64,000 nt of DNA from Apostichopus japonicus (lineage: Eukaryota; Echinodermata; Holothuroidea; Aspidochirotida; Stichopodidae), in NCBI RefSeq assembly GCF_037975245.1, contig NC_092564.1, forward strand, positions 11,126,984 to 11,190,983, read 5' to 3'. Each line of letters starts with the position of its first letter. Position 1 is the first letter of the stretch. The notes below the pieces were generated by a model, which did not search any database, had not been told where the DNA came from, and saw only the letters and a program-made list of their open reading frames with translations. Below, one piece after another: positions 22,881 through 36,700 of the stretch. Both the position numbers and the translations under genes were made by a program.

Positions 22881-25800
22881 GTATAGGCCATAGGCTATAG
22901 CTATTCGTTTCTCTGTTTATATTATACGGTTGTGTTCTCATGTTCACTAATATTATACAATTTTTGACAATGAAGCAATCATTTTATCTACGATTTAAAG
23001 GATTGTATGCAAATTTTGCCAAGGCTGATTAGAATATCTGTTCAGCTAAATATTCACTTTCGTCAGGAATATCAGTTGTACTCGTTGATCGTATTTAAAT
23101 ATCTAGCAAGTAATCACTGGTTATACAGAGCAGCGTAACATGGATAATTGTTGGAGGAACGAACGCTGTATAAAGCTAACTGTCGATATATATTTTAAAC
23201 AGTTTATTGGGCAAAAAATACACAGTAGGCTATACATTATTACAAAACCGTATAGTGTCAGAAATTTGCTGCGTACGTATCCCGTAATACTAGCTGCATA
23301 ATTACATAGAATGTTATAATGTAAGTTGCATACTGGTTTTATTAACAACAACAAGAAGCACGTGACATGCAGTCCATTACGGAAAAAAAAAGCTTCCATT
23401 AGTTGTATAGTTTGATGCCACTGTTGGTTGTATGCAACAATAAACGAGAAACATTCGTCGATTATTTGGTGCGCCGCATTATTAAAGTCCTATTTTGATT
23501 TCCATAAAAATCAATGTCTATATATCCTGTCTTCCCGGACACTGTCCCTCTTGAGGGTTTCTGAAAGAAATACCTCTTCCGCAACTTGTAAGCAGACGTT
23601 TGTTTCCTTTGCAAGCATCAGACAATTATTATCGAATAAATTTGGGAAGTTTTAGGGGGCGGGGTGATTTTTAATTAGATTGAGATGATATAGGTTGGTA
23701 TAAACGAATTATGAAGATATAATATTGGTCAGTCTTCACGGTTAAAGTCAAGAAGGGCATCAAATTCAAATTCTGTACATGTTTCATTTATTTCTTATTT
23801 TGTAAAGGGCATTCGTTTTCTTTGCTTTCTCGTTAATTAATAATAAATTAAGCAAGCCTCTCATGAATTATCATGTTTACGGACCTCCATATGATAACAG
23901 TATAACTAAAGCATTTGAAATGAACTTTAGGTGCAGGTTCTGACTAAATTGGTGGGGGGGGGGGTAAGAGAACCCGGTACCATGGCCTGGGGTTGAAGGG
24001 GGTCCAGGAAAAATATAGATGGAGCCCACCGTCCCGCTGCTCTTTGAAATATGTGCCTCCGCCACCCCCCCTCCCCTTCCTCTCCAATCACTCCCACATT
24101 AAACTGCCTTAGCTCTCTTCAGCCGCCTCTGATGAGAATGTCCACTTTTAAGCTTTAAATTTATATTTTCTCTAAGGGGAGGATCCAAGTCCCCCCCCCC
24201 TCCTTCCCACATTGGGAGCGGGTTTCAAAGACCACATTTCCCCCTCCCTTAATAAAATCCTGCATTCTCCACATTTATACACACAAACACACATCACAAA
24301 GAAACAAAATATTGCGGATAGACGATATAGTGAAAACCAAGTGAAATATTTCTTATCACCCTGTTTGACAACTTCTTTAAATGTATTATTATTATAATAA
24401 TGAATGAGTACACAACAACTCGCTTTTAGGAAACTTGAACGTTATAACATATATAGAACACAAAATACCGTGTGTCTCCATTGCAAATTGAAGTATAATC
24501 AGAACGTATATATATATAATATGAATGAAGAAATACAAGACGCAAAAAAAATTATATTTAACAAATTAACAATTTAAATGTCATGCCATATGAAGTTATT
24601 TTAATCAATATCAATAAACCAAATTAAGAAAAATCCTAGCAGTGTCTGACAGACAATTTAAAGATCGAAAATTTCATTCAATTGAAAACATAAAGTCTCT
24701 TGCTGAGATCACCTAAAACATTGAATCTAAATGAGATGTGCAGTGACATAGACGTATGATAGACGAAATTCATTTTTCGCAACTGATTTGATTTCCAAAT
24801 AGATGTTTACCCCCTCTATTTGGAAGGCTTTATAGTTATAGGCAGTGTGATGACGGTTTTTCATTTGTCAGTGCCAGTTCCGGTTGGTGGAAATTATATT
24901 ATTCTACGCAGTCTGGAAATTTTGAAGAAAAAGGCCAAACAAAGTTCATTCTAAAAATTTAAAAAAACAGAACAAGGTATTATGCATCACAGTCCAGAAG
25001 TTAAAAGCTTTAACGTTTTTTTTTTTTTGGCGATGACAGACAATGTATAACACTTTTCTTAAAACGAAAAATATACCACATTGTTTGTTAGAGATTGCTA
25101 GGGATAATTTGAGTGAATAACCTGTTCTGATTGGCTAAACCCTACAGGAATTAAACCATAGTCTAAGTGGATTAAGATGTCATTATGACGGATCTTCTTT
25201 CAAAAGTTTACTTTTCTATTATAAAATCCGTCTTAATTTTATCCTTGATATGTGATCCGTTTGGAAATGTATGCTTATACCTTTTATTGTTTTCTGTATG
25301 TATAGAGTCTTGCCCAAAAATAAAACACATTTTCCCCCTGTCTATAGAAATGTTGTTTTCCCATATAGATAAATTATTTATATAAATATTTTAAAGAAAA
25401 ACAAAATCGTTTTCAACTTAATCGCTATGATGATATCATTCACTCTGCCGTTGCAAGATGCATTCATAAAATATCACCAAAATATGAAGAAACAAAATCA
25501 TTCAGGTATATCTACGCACTACGAGGGATGTTGATAGTGACGTCATAATGCAGGAATTTCCAATTTGGTTAAACAGCCAACTTAAGCTAACATAATATCG
25601 CTTTAAAAATGTTATCATATCAGTTATAGAATATCAATGATATAGGTACAATCTGCTTCTTGTTTAAAACATGCAAATATAAATATGTATCTTCTTATCT
25701 ATAAATTCTCTCCTTTGTAGGAGGTGTCCGAGTCCAGCCAAAGCCCCATCACAACATAGTTTTTACATTCGAATTCCAATCGTAATATTTGTCCCCGCCA

Positions 25801-26135
25801 TTCGGAGTATCATTTGAATGTCATCCGATGAATGCAACAAGTAAATTGAAAATTTAACATTATTCTACTTCTTTGCACAATGTGAAGTATACTCGCTCTG
25901 ATCAAGCAAAGTATAGCCGTAATTGGATAAACCGTTCCAGGGAGTGGGGGTGGGTGTAAAAGGATTTTACAACCCCCCCCCCCCCCGTATTCTTCTTCAA
26001 CGTCACACACAAATTAAAAAGTAGTTATGTAGCACAACCTTGTGTAGATCTAAACATACACATAATGCATGATCTAAATATGCCGCAGAGTGCACCATTT
26101 GGGGGGGACCTCCCACTCCCTACAGGGGGTCTGTT
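22881..26135. other. No confident gene
   Basis: Several open frames exist (for example minus 23121-23399 with a hydrophobic start, MEAFFFRNGLHVTCFLLLLI), but none has a matched splice or promoter context. Poly-G or poly-C runs are at 23951-23963, 24191-24200 and 25973-25987. A strong plus acceptor (TTCTCTCCTTTGTAG, 25718) precedes a short frame reading GVRVQPKPHHNIVFTFEFQ that lacks a good donor. Confidence 0.4.
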
Positions 26136-26274
26136 TTACGACACCAATGCCACAAATTCTCCTTTAAAATAGCTTGGTTCGTCCTCTGCTTTCAATCCAA
26201 CAAAGAAATCTGTTATGGGGTCGTTGCAGTCTGCCGTACCCCACATTCTCGGCTGGAGTGAACTTTTTAGGTTC
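26136..26274 (-). CDS. Possible terminal exon or repeat-derived ORF
   Basis: After the acceptor ACATTTTGTAG the phase-2 frame reads NLKSSLQPRMWGTADCNDPI then TDFFVGLKAEDEPSYFKGEF and VALVS before TAA. The composition is strongly protein-like. The frame continues past the stop for 40 more codons, and the following G-rich text (GGGAGTGGGAGGTCCCCCCC) looks like dispersed-repeat sequence, so this may be a transposon relic with an internal stop rather than a host exon. It is not phase-compatible with the end of gene A. Confidence 0.3.
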
Positions 26275-27577
26275 CTACAAAATGTTTACATACTTTATCT
26301 TTCGAGAATGGTACGATCGGATTGTGATATAATACAACTCATTGTCACTTACAACATGTCACATTTTCCATAATCTGAATTAAACATTGACGTATACTAT
26401 ACAGTATACGAGATATATATATTTGCGATCATATCTCTAGTGAAGACTGCTATTTTACATCGATACTAAATTCAGATCAGTGTGCATCATTAATTCATAA
26501 ACCATTCATTAGTTTGAGTATAATCCATGTTATACTATTATTTCAAATATTTGCAGTAAGCCTAGAAAACTTTCCAATAAACATTTTTTGATATTAATAC
26601 TGAAAATTCTATGGGCGGAGAAATGTTGAGAAGATGGCCAATATTTTTTTATTGTTTGGTGGAACAATCTAGAAGGGTTTCTTAATTTAATCAATCGCTA
26701 TCTTTTTTCCGGATGATTCTTGGTAGGTTTTATTAAAACAAAATTTAAAAAAAAACAGGTCAAACGCAAAGAACTGCTTCAAACGTATACAACGTGTCTT
26801 GTACATCAAGCACATATCTTATTGCACAATAATCGCATAAATATACGCCGTGTTTATCACTGACCCAGTGTAGAACAGATAGTTCTTATTTGTCAATTAC
26901 CCTACATTTATATATGTGTATGATCATGATTCACTGAGGCTACCGAGGTGCTAAGACTTGCTTTTAACGTTTTCGATAAATATGGGAACAAATTCAAATA
27001 TTGATATTTGTAGAAAAATTAAAGACATCCATTCAGATGGTAATTTCCATATATCACTTTTAGTTTTGAGGAATTGTCCATCTAAACATGTTAGGCCCCT
27101 CAGTTAAAATGACTGGACTACGTAGTCGAACACAGTAATCATCAGCTCCCCAGATACCGCACACGACTAAGTATGGAAACATTTTTGGATTTTTGTGACC
27201 TCAAATAACACTACATTTGCATTGCATTTTTACTTTGACAAGGGGGGGGGTGTTAAATATCAATCAACGGTGCTTTCTTGTTTACATAAAGACGAAAGCA
27301 GAAGTTTTGTTTAAGTTATCGGAATTGATCCAACAAGTTTTAACTTAAATATTAAGGTCTGAACTCGGGAGCCGACGTCATCATCCATCTAACATTAAAT
27401 GAACAACCCAGAGATTAAGCATGTCTTAAAAAAACTGAATATCTTGAAAAGACCAGAACAGCCATAGAAACTTTGCTAGCACTCAAGATTTGACTTCTTT
27501 TGTTTGGCATATGATAACAACAAGACTACAATTCTATCCTTACGTCATCCTTTGCCTGGCGTTGTAGTCACTGAAGA

Positions 27578-27702
27578 TTAGTAACTCTGTACAGCAGGTT
27601 GACACCGGGTTACCTCGGTATTACTGGGCACATTGTGTACATTTCCATCGTCTTCGATATCATTTAAATGTGGCGATGCAGATGTCATCATACTCCGTGT
27701 GG
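27578..27702 (-). CDS. Gene A exon 7 (terminal)
   Basis: The acceptor is TATTCTCTAAATGTACTACTAG. Entry in phase 1 completes GCC (Ala) with the G left by exon 6. It reads TRSMMTSASPHLNDIEDDGN then VHNVPSNTEVTRCQPAVQSY and TAA at 27580-27578. It is acidic and polar, with no predicted helix. A plus-strand frame over the same bases is a shadow. I found no clear polyadenylation signal downstream. Confidence 0.55.
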
Positions 27703-30700
27703 CTAGTAGTACATTTAGAGAATAAAAACGTAAATTTCTAAGCTTAAATGTACATAATCATAAGGCAAACGTCGAAGGGAATCAGTAGGCCAATAACATT
27801 CCACTGCAGATTGACTCTGATCTAACGAACTTCAGAGAGATGGCTCACCTTTGAAGTTTATTTCTAGATCTAGGATATCCCTGATATCCTGTAATGTTTT
27901 CTCGGCTTCCTTAAAAACCTGGCAAAAGGGACGGAAAGATTTAAATGTGAGTGATTGACCATGAAAAGAAACATTACGATATTTAAGTATAACATGAAAG
28001 TGATCAAAGGAGCAACCACAACTTTTGTACTGAGGGTGATAGGGTGGTTGGTGGGTGGTGGTTGGTGATTGGTGGTTGGTGGGTGGTGGGTGAGGGAGGG
28101 GAGGTTAGCTAAGATGTTATGTCGTCCAGAGGACCGGTTGAAGACGAGGGGCGTATCATCCCCTTTGAGAAATTTCAGTGAAATGGAGTGTGCTTATATG
28201 TAAAATGGTGCTATACGTCGCAACTTTTGAAACAATGTTGAAGAATTTTCGACTGTTTTGGTTGTAGCATAAATACATACATACTATATATGTACTGTAC
28301 ACAAACTGGTTTATTATATTGTGTCTGACTGCGTGGGTGGTGGTGAGGGGGGGGCACCCAGTCCCCTGATTTACTGGCAAGCACCAGTGCACCATCGAGT
28401 CTGCCATGTGTCCATGACGGGTGCTATATACGTTGAATGAAGTGCTTATAAAGTTAGGTACATAGATAGTCGCAAAGTAATGGAATATTTTAATTTATAA
28501 TGGTGTGACGTCACACTTGCTTTGGTACTAACCTCTATTATTTTAGCTTGGACTATTGGTGGATAGAGCATAAAGAAAGAATCCAACACACACTGAGGGT
28601 GTTCTACGTGATGAAGTTGATATGAGAGAAAGGCATTTAAGAATTTCGATGATTGTCTGTCACTCGGAGAAATCTGCAATAATAATAATAATCATCATCA
28701 TCATCATCATAATCATAATGAACATTCGTTTGAAGTTTTAAATGTGGTCAGTAGGTATGGCAAAACATTACGTTATTAATTGATGATAAAGGTAAAACTT
28801 AAGGTTATAAGCAACCATGCTACCGAATGTTAATATAAAATACAGCCTTTTCTTGACAATTATGAATTATGAATTATGAAAAATTTAAAATTAATTTTCA
28901 ATTACCAGCTCGCAAATTGTTCTTGTTCGCATATAGAAAAAAGGTGTTCTTAACTTTGTTGGAATGCAGTTTTTTATAACAGTATGGTAAGTTAAGTTCT
29001 TTAAAGTCACAAGAACGTTGTCATATGAGATGTTAGTTTGGAGAGGTTGAATTATATGGCATCGTAAATACTTTTGCTTTGAAGAACTGACTCCTTCAAC
29101 ATGGTTCTACTGGCATACATATAGATAGCTAAGGTATTGTCGGAGCTATTACCACCTATCCAGTTTAGATACCTAGACATCTCAGGTATGAGGTGGAAGT
29201 AGAGTAGCTAGGATGGGTAAAGACTTAGTGTTCATTAATTATGAGGTCAATGGTCACTGTCCGGACTCGGACAAGGGGTAGCCTTGGAAATAGGTTATAT
29301 GATTTAGTACTCGGCCTTACTTCAGATACACTGGATTCCACTACATCGCTTGTAGCTTTTCTCGAATTATTGTCGACAAATGTTATTTGAAAACGGAATA
29401 ACTAAACTCCCAAAACTGTTACTTTCGAGAAAATAGTCACAGGTAAGTGAAATTATTCACACAATTGATTTGCTGCTGTTTGAAGCATTTGAGTGACTTA
29501 ATTATAACGTATAAATTTATCTAAATATGATAGTAGGGAAAAAGAGAATATTGTTTATACGTTGTTTGAAGCAGATCCAGTCTTCTAAACGTCAGAATAC
29601 AATTAAGTTTAACTCTTTTGAGCAAATGGCAGGTAGTATAGTTGTGTTCGAACGATGTATGTTAATATGTTGAAATACAAGTAATAGTGCATTGGCTTTA
29701 TATGTGTTTCCACAAGATGTTCATGTTAACTAGACCCCAAGTACTAACACATTGTATGCATTCTAACCATGCATTTACATGTCTCCATTACTTACATATT
29801 GGTTATCTGATTCATCCAAGAAAGATAACTCGTTGGAACGCTTACCCGGAGCTTTGAAAATAAAGAAACATGAATGTTTATTAATATATTTAATTTGAAA
29901 CACAATTTGAAACTTAAAGTTCAACTTGGTAGTTTAATCTTAATGTGGTATCACGCGGGAAGACCATGTAATGAAATTGACAACATTAACCTTTGCAATA
30001 AGGTCATTTTCTTGTACCGATTGTATAACACACATGCGAGCAAACTTCAAATGGTCTACGCACTTACATAGATATACGCATATACATATACATTCACACA
30101 CATACACATACATTCACACTTATAATCATATAGCCTAACCATACTCATGCTCATACAGGAAATAAATAAAACAGAAAATATAATATTTAGTCTTAAATTG
30201 TTACGAATGGAAAAGTTAAGCGTTGGTAGACAAAAAGACAGATAAAAAGAACACGTAGATAATGAAATTCAGGTGAAATATATTTTCCTCCATAGACTTA
30301 TAGTGTGATGCAACCCTTTATTATTTGCAATGAGTATACACGACACGTGACCAGTGGTATAACTTTAATTGCAAGTGGTGCAGTATGAACAGAATGAAGC
30401 TACAGTGTATTTACGAAGTATTATGGAACGTCGCAGAGAATTGCAGAAAAAGATTCTTAACATTTTCAAAATAAGGTTTCCATAGCTTCGTGATATTCAG
30501 AGAAGCCAGTTGGAGTTAAGTCCCCCAAGCAGGGGCGTAGCGAAGGGGTTTTTGTTGGGGGGTGTGGAGAATTTGATTTGCCGACGGATCTTGAAGTGGT
30601 GACTGAAATGGGGGAGGGGTCTAAGGGAGGGGGTGTACCCCTCCCCTTTGGCAATTTTTTAGTTTTGAAACGTCCTTAGATGCAATCTGGTGCATATTTT

Positions 30701-33700
30701 AAGTCAAATTTGATTTGCCGACGGATCTGGAAGTGGTGACTGAAATGGGGGAGGGGTCTAAGGGTAGGGGGTCTACCCCTCCCCTTTGGAAAATTTTTAG
30801 TTTTGAAACGTCCTTAGATGCAATCTGGTGCATATTTTAAGTCAAATTTGGCAAGGAAGAAGCTCCCGTTCTCCTTTTCTCTATTCAGCTTTCCTTCTTT
30901 CTTCCCCTTCCGCTCTCTTCACCTTTTCTCCTTTTGCCGACAGACCCAAAATTTGCCGACAGCGACCAAATTATTGGGGGGGTGTGACACCCCCACACCC
31001 CCCCCCGCTCGCTACGCCCCTGCCCCCAAGAGTGAGCATCATGTTTAAAATGACTTAACGATATGTAATTAACGAATGTAACAAGTAAAACAACAACAAA
31101 ATATAGAATATATAATTACAAATAAAAAAATATAATAAATCTTGAAGATATTTCTTTCATTCTTTCAATTGAACAAGGATAATTAAAACTTGATTTGATA
31201 AAAGGAAGATCAAGTGAAAACTGTTCCTAGATATTGTTGATTTGAAGGACCTAAAGTTGTGCAAAGTCATAGCATCGTTTGAATTCAACTGAAAAGTACA
31301 ATGAAGGACACTTATGTTGGTTCTATACCTTCCGTTGCTATGGTAATATCGTGAAATATTTCAGAAGTGCGCCATCAAATTTCCTTGTACGTAACTTCAT
31401 AAAGTGACTTTGGAAAACTGAAAGGATGAAATCTCATTTCGTGTTAGTGGGTATTATTTAATTGTTTTAAAGTACTTTATATCATTGTAATACATAGATA
31501 TTGTTTTCTTAACCCTGAAGGTAAAAGACTCACTAACTGATGAGATACCTCTGTTTTGTTTTTCAAATTAAGATCAAGATAAATTCTTAAAATAATATTT
31601 TGTTGTTTCTTGTTAGTAATCTCTTCTGGTGATCTCCGAGTGGAAAGCACACCCCGGGCGGTACGCAAGCCTGATTTAGCATGGAAGTCGCAATATTCCT
31701 GCAGAGCAAAGTTAAAAATCAAGATAGTTATTTATATATTTTTATTGTTATAAAAGCAAATAACGTTATTAATGTTTGTTTTGCTTGGCTGTAATTTCGG
31801 CAATGGTTTGCGATAAAAAATCAAGATGATAATTTCAGTGAGATGTTTTTTTCAATGCTTTACATGAACTCATTATCATATAATCGACTGCATTGGTATC
31901 GGTTGTGGATTTTTACTTTCGAAGGGATTGATTTCGCTAGACAGACAATGGGAATATTCATGTTAAATATTTTTACCTGAACTAACTATTTTCCACTTTA
32001 ATAATAATAATACTAATATTAATAATTCTCAGTTCTTATATAGCGCAACTCACAATAAAGTCTCGCCGCGCTGTACTTAACCCTGGTCATTAAAATTGTC
32101 ACACCTACACACCAAAGTGTGTACAATTCAAACAATCTCTCATGGGGCACCACAGTGCACCATAGCCGTAGGGTGCAGCCATAAACCGGCGCACTCAATT
32201 ATATTTTCAAGTCACCTCGCAAGTCCCCATTTATTCACCTGGGTGAAGAGAGGCAATGGAAATAAAGTGCCTTGCCCAAGGACACAAAGCAATGATCTGG
32301 CCAGGGCTCGAACCTGTAATCCTTAGATCACAAGTCCACTGCCTTAACCACTTGACCACAACGCCCTCTATAGTGAAAAAGTAACTATAGATCACCGTTA
32401 TTCTTCTTGTTTATACGTTTTTAATTCAACGAAGAGATTTAAGCTTATGAAACTCTAGATCGATTATCTGGCTTACCAGTACTTTATTCTTTGTTACCAA
32501 ATTTCAAACAACTAATATTATTATTCATACTTCTTATTATTCATGCATTCGTATTTGCAAAGACTGCTTCTCTCATTCTAACGTGGACGTGTTGCGTACA
32601 TGTTAAGATACTCGAATACGGTACATAATATAATCTAAGAATAAAATATAAGAATAAAGATGAAGTAAATATGTTCCCAATAATATTTTCTGTGTGTCCT
32701 GGCCCCAAATGCCTATCTTAATGGTATGCTAACCATGCCTATATATGCTAGTGGTATGCTAATCATGCTTATGTTAATGGTATGCTTATCATGCCTATGC
32801 TAGTGGTATGTTTATCATGCTTATGTTAATCGTACGCTTATATCACTCCTATGTTAATGGTATGTTTGTCATGCTTACGTTAAAGGGAGTGAAGATTCGG
32901 GCACAAAGAAACGTCTGATGCCGGTATTCTGGACCTAGTTTCGAATGAAGTGTAACAGAGCTTGTAGACACCACCATCGATCCCAGAAAATACACACACA
33001 GCTTGCTACTGTCGGTAATTAGACACTAGTTTACAGTCAATACATGCAGCTACGGTCAATACCCACAACACATAGTGTACATAGCTGCGATTGACATCTC
33101 AGGTCCAGAAAAAAAAGATAACAAGGTATCACGTTTCATTACTCTCTGCATTTTGTAGCCAAAAGAGAATAACTTCACTTGCAAGCAACGGAAAGTTAAC
33201 CTTTTTTCAGAGCGCGACACGCGGTTTGCCGTCCTGACCTAGTACGAATCAGCTGAGAGAGACTGTGGATGCGACGCCTTCGCACCACTCAACCTCATAT
33301 GGGCTCAAAATTCAGGAAGGATATGACTTACCTTTCTTCTCCCCCCCCCCTTTCCATCTCCCCCTTTCCCCTTTCTGTCACCCCTCTTCTCGTTGCTCTT
33401 TTGCACCTTATTTTCTCCTTACTTTTCTGTCTTTGTCCTTCTCTAGGTTACTCCTACCCTTTTCCCTTAATCCTCTCTTTGTCCCTCTAAAGTTTATATC
33501 CTACCTCTCCTCTTCCCCCTGTTGATTTCTTTCTTCTCTTCATCCCTTGTTCACTAATCCTCTTACATCTTTCTATTTTGTGTTCACCATGCTCATTAAC
33601 CAATCTTTCTTCTGTGTGTGTATGTGTCCCTTTGTTACTGTTACTTGTCATTCAGCATCTGAAGAAGATCCTGCTAGGATCGAAACGTCAGGCCCTCTTA

Positions 33701-36700
33701 CTTTTACAAGTTAATAAATAAATAGGTAAGTAAATTATCAGCGATCATCCGACCTCCACACACTTACCAGTTAATCGAACGCAGATTTTAATACATCTTT
33801 GAGGAATGGTTGACCTGTCACATTGGCATACTGTGAACAAAATAATTGATATATTACAACTAAAGAGATGAAACGTAATGTAGACCAATTGTGCATTAAA
33901 CTAAATGTAAAAACACCTGAAAGCCCCAATATCCACTTTTTTATTAAAATGAACGAACCGTTCCCTCATTCTACAATCGTGTTTGGTACTATCGAATAGA
34001 AATAATCCAATCATGGCTGATGTACTCCCCCCCCCCCCCCCCCAAAAAAAATGTGTTTTCACCTCGACCGAACCCAATAACAAAGAACGTGACACCTTTG
34101 TTTTAGGTTTGAATTCTTCATTAGTTTGATCTCTGCGAATAGCCTAAAATTTTGACAAAAAAAGGCACATCATCATCGTGATTGTGTGATTAAATAGTAA
34201 TGGGGGTAAGGTTGTTTAGACCGTCAATGTTTAATGCATAATGGGGCTGACAAAATATAAGACAAATAGGCGTATAATAATTCATACAAAGAAACTCGCG
34301 AATAAGGGGCTATCTTTTAAGGGTCCGAGAGGTACCTAACATGGTTTCCATGGCCTTTCTTGGCAAAGTATAACATTATTACGCGTATTGCTAGCCTGGA
34401 TATGCAATGTGAACGGATTTTGTTATCGTTAAGTGAATTTTAATTACTTTTAATTCTAATGAAAAGATTTTTTTCTAAATTTACAGGGAAACAGGAAGTT
34501 TTTGAATTCTCAGAACTTCTTGACCTTCATGCTTTGTCAAAAAGTCAAATAAAATAGAAGATTGTATACTAAATAGCCTACTATTTGAAGGTGTTCTCTT
34601 TATGTTCAATCACCCACAATTACAACATTCCGTTTCCATTATATTATTCTTCACTGTCTTGGTTATCCGTCTCAACCTTGCTTTGGCTTATTAACCTATT
34701 TTCCTTACCCCGCAGTAAAGTCCGCTTGTACGCATATTACTGTTATTTCGGGGTAGAGCGTTGTAGAGAAATTCTACTGAAAACACTTTGCTCAGTCTAG
34801 TAATAGTATATACACTAAGACCTGGCCATATAGCTACACTACTACTTGCTAAGTATCTTCACGCCAAACGTAAGATTGGTGAGCTCAATATTTTCTATAA
34901 ACGTAAGTATGGCAACCGTCAGTCTATCATTAATTAAATATTAAATGTAATATAACGTATGGAGTTAATTGAATGTTATGTGCTGTTAGTAATAAAAGGC
35001 GAATAATTGTCCATGCACGAATAATTCAACAAGTAAGAAGACACGTGGCATGGTTATAGCGTATTTAAATAATGCTATCTTTCTTCTCATCCAGAGCTAT
35101 TGTTTTACAGACCGTATAATAGCCTATTGTTTCCTTTACCTCTCATTCTGCGACAAGCAGAACCTGTACATTCCGCTGACACCAGACACTGGCGATCTAA
35201 GGTGAAAAAAAAAATATTGTTAGGAGACATACATTTAACCTGTATCATTCACTCAGTTGATAACAACATGAAACACTTTGTCCTACAATTCAATGGATAT
35301 TCCAGCGGAACATTTATTTCCACCAATGAAACAGATCTACATCCTTAACATGCCTCCATGTGGAATTTGCATCAATAATCTTTACGTGACGTTTTCGAGA
35401 CATTGATAATTGAAATGGTCACAATAAAATTTCAGCAGAGTCGAATTTGACACAGACAGGTGTTATGTACTATAGATGCATTTAGTTTGACCTTTGATTG
35501 GATAGGGTTCCAAGTTTTACCTAACTGGATGTGAAGTTAACAATTTAAACCAGTGATTGTAGCGTATTAATATTGTAATGTATTCCAATTTTGACTTAGA
35601 AAAGTTGATCTGAATTTTGAAGAACAACATGAAAGTAATTTTTCAGTGTGTACTTATGACATCACCCCTATTTGTTTAAAGTCCGGTTCTGCTGGCAAAA
35701 AGTGTCAATTCAAAAAGATGTTATCTCGACAAAAGTACAATTGGAATTGAATGTAAAGTTCACCATAAATTTGAAATTATGCAACTTCCTCTTTGATCTG
35801 TAAAATATTTATCAGAACATGTTAACATTGATTTAAAGTTAGGAGTAAGATTTGTGATCAGTGAGGGATGGTATTGAAATTAATATCTTATATTATTATT
35901 AACATAGAAATTACTGTACATGAGATAAATCTGATATCCAGTACTGTGTATTTGAAGTTTTCGAAACACAATGGTTTAATGTTCAACTTATATTGCAATG
36001 AATGTAAAGACAATTATATTCCTTGATTGGTTTATTAGAAACAAGGACATTTGATGTAAAGCCTTTAATTTAATATTTACTGTCCTTATTTAATCTTTTC
36101 AGATCGGCCTGCCAAGAGTTGACATCGTGACAATAACCACGCCCACCATGCCAGTGATGGTATCCTCTCAGTTCATTGATGATCCCGTGGGATCCCTTAC
36201 AAGGTATGTAATCATGTAGTTTTACACTCTTCATACATCTTTCTACATTCCTCATTGTACTTTCTTTCGCAGATCCAGTGGAAATTATAACTGATTTTTA
36301 TTCAATTTCTCACCAGCATATTCGCAAATTTCAATCAAACAAATTCTTTGATTGACAGTGGTATATTTAAGTTAAGGTATGGAATGATTCGCTTTCTAAC
36401 ACGTGTTTAATTTCTTTCGCGAAAAAAACCTTGTAAAAGCAAGAAACACTTATATACAACTCAAGCGATTAAAACTCAATGTTACTGCTAAACTTGTTTC
36501 AATTTCGTTTATACAATGGTGGAAACGTTTTTCAAAGTTTTATCAGGATGATGAACTTAAATCTGCACTTTTCGTTGAGTTCAATTTCTTCAAGCCACGT
36601 ACTACTGTCACGTGGGTGGTAACATCAGAGATTTATCCGATTACTACAACCTGACTACTCACATACATCTACCCCTTGAGGTATATTATTGTTTTGATTC

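Noticed and set aside
32096-32326. 76-codon plus ORF
   Set aside because: It lies entirely within the minus-strand SINE.
36070-36255. Minus ORF MRNVERCMKSVKLHDYIPCK...
   Set aside because: It overlaps the gene D exon, which has near-ideal splice sites on the plus strand. The minus frame has a poor acceptor.
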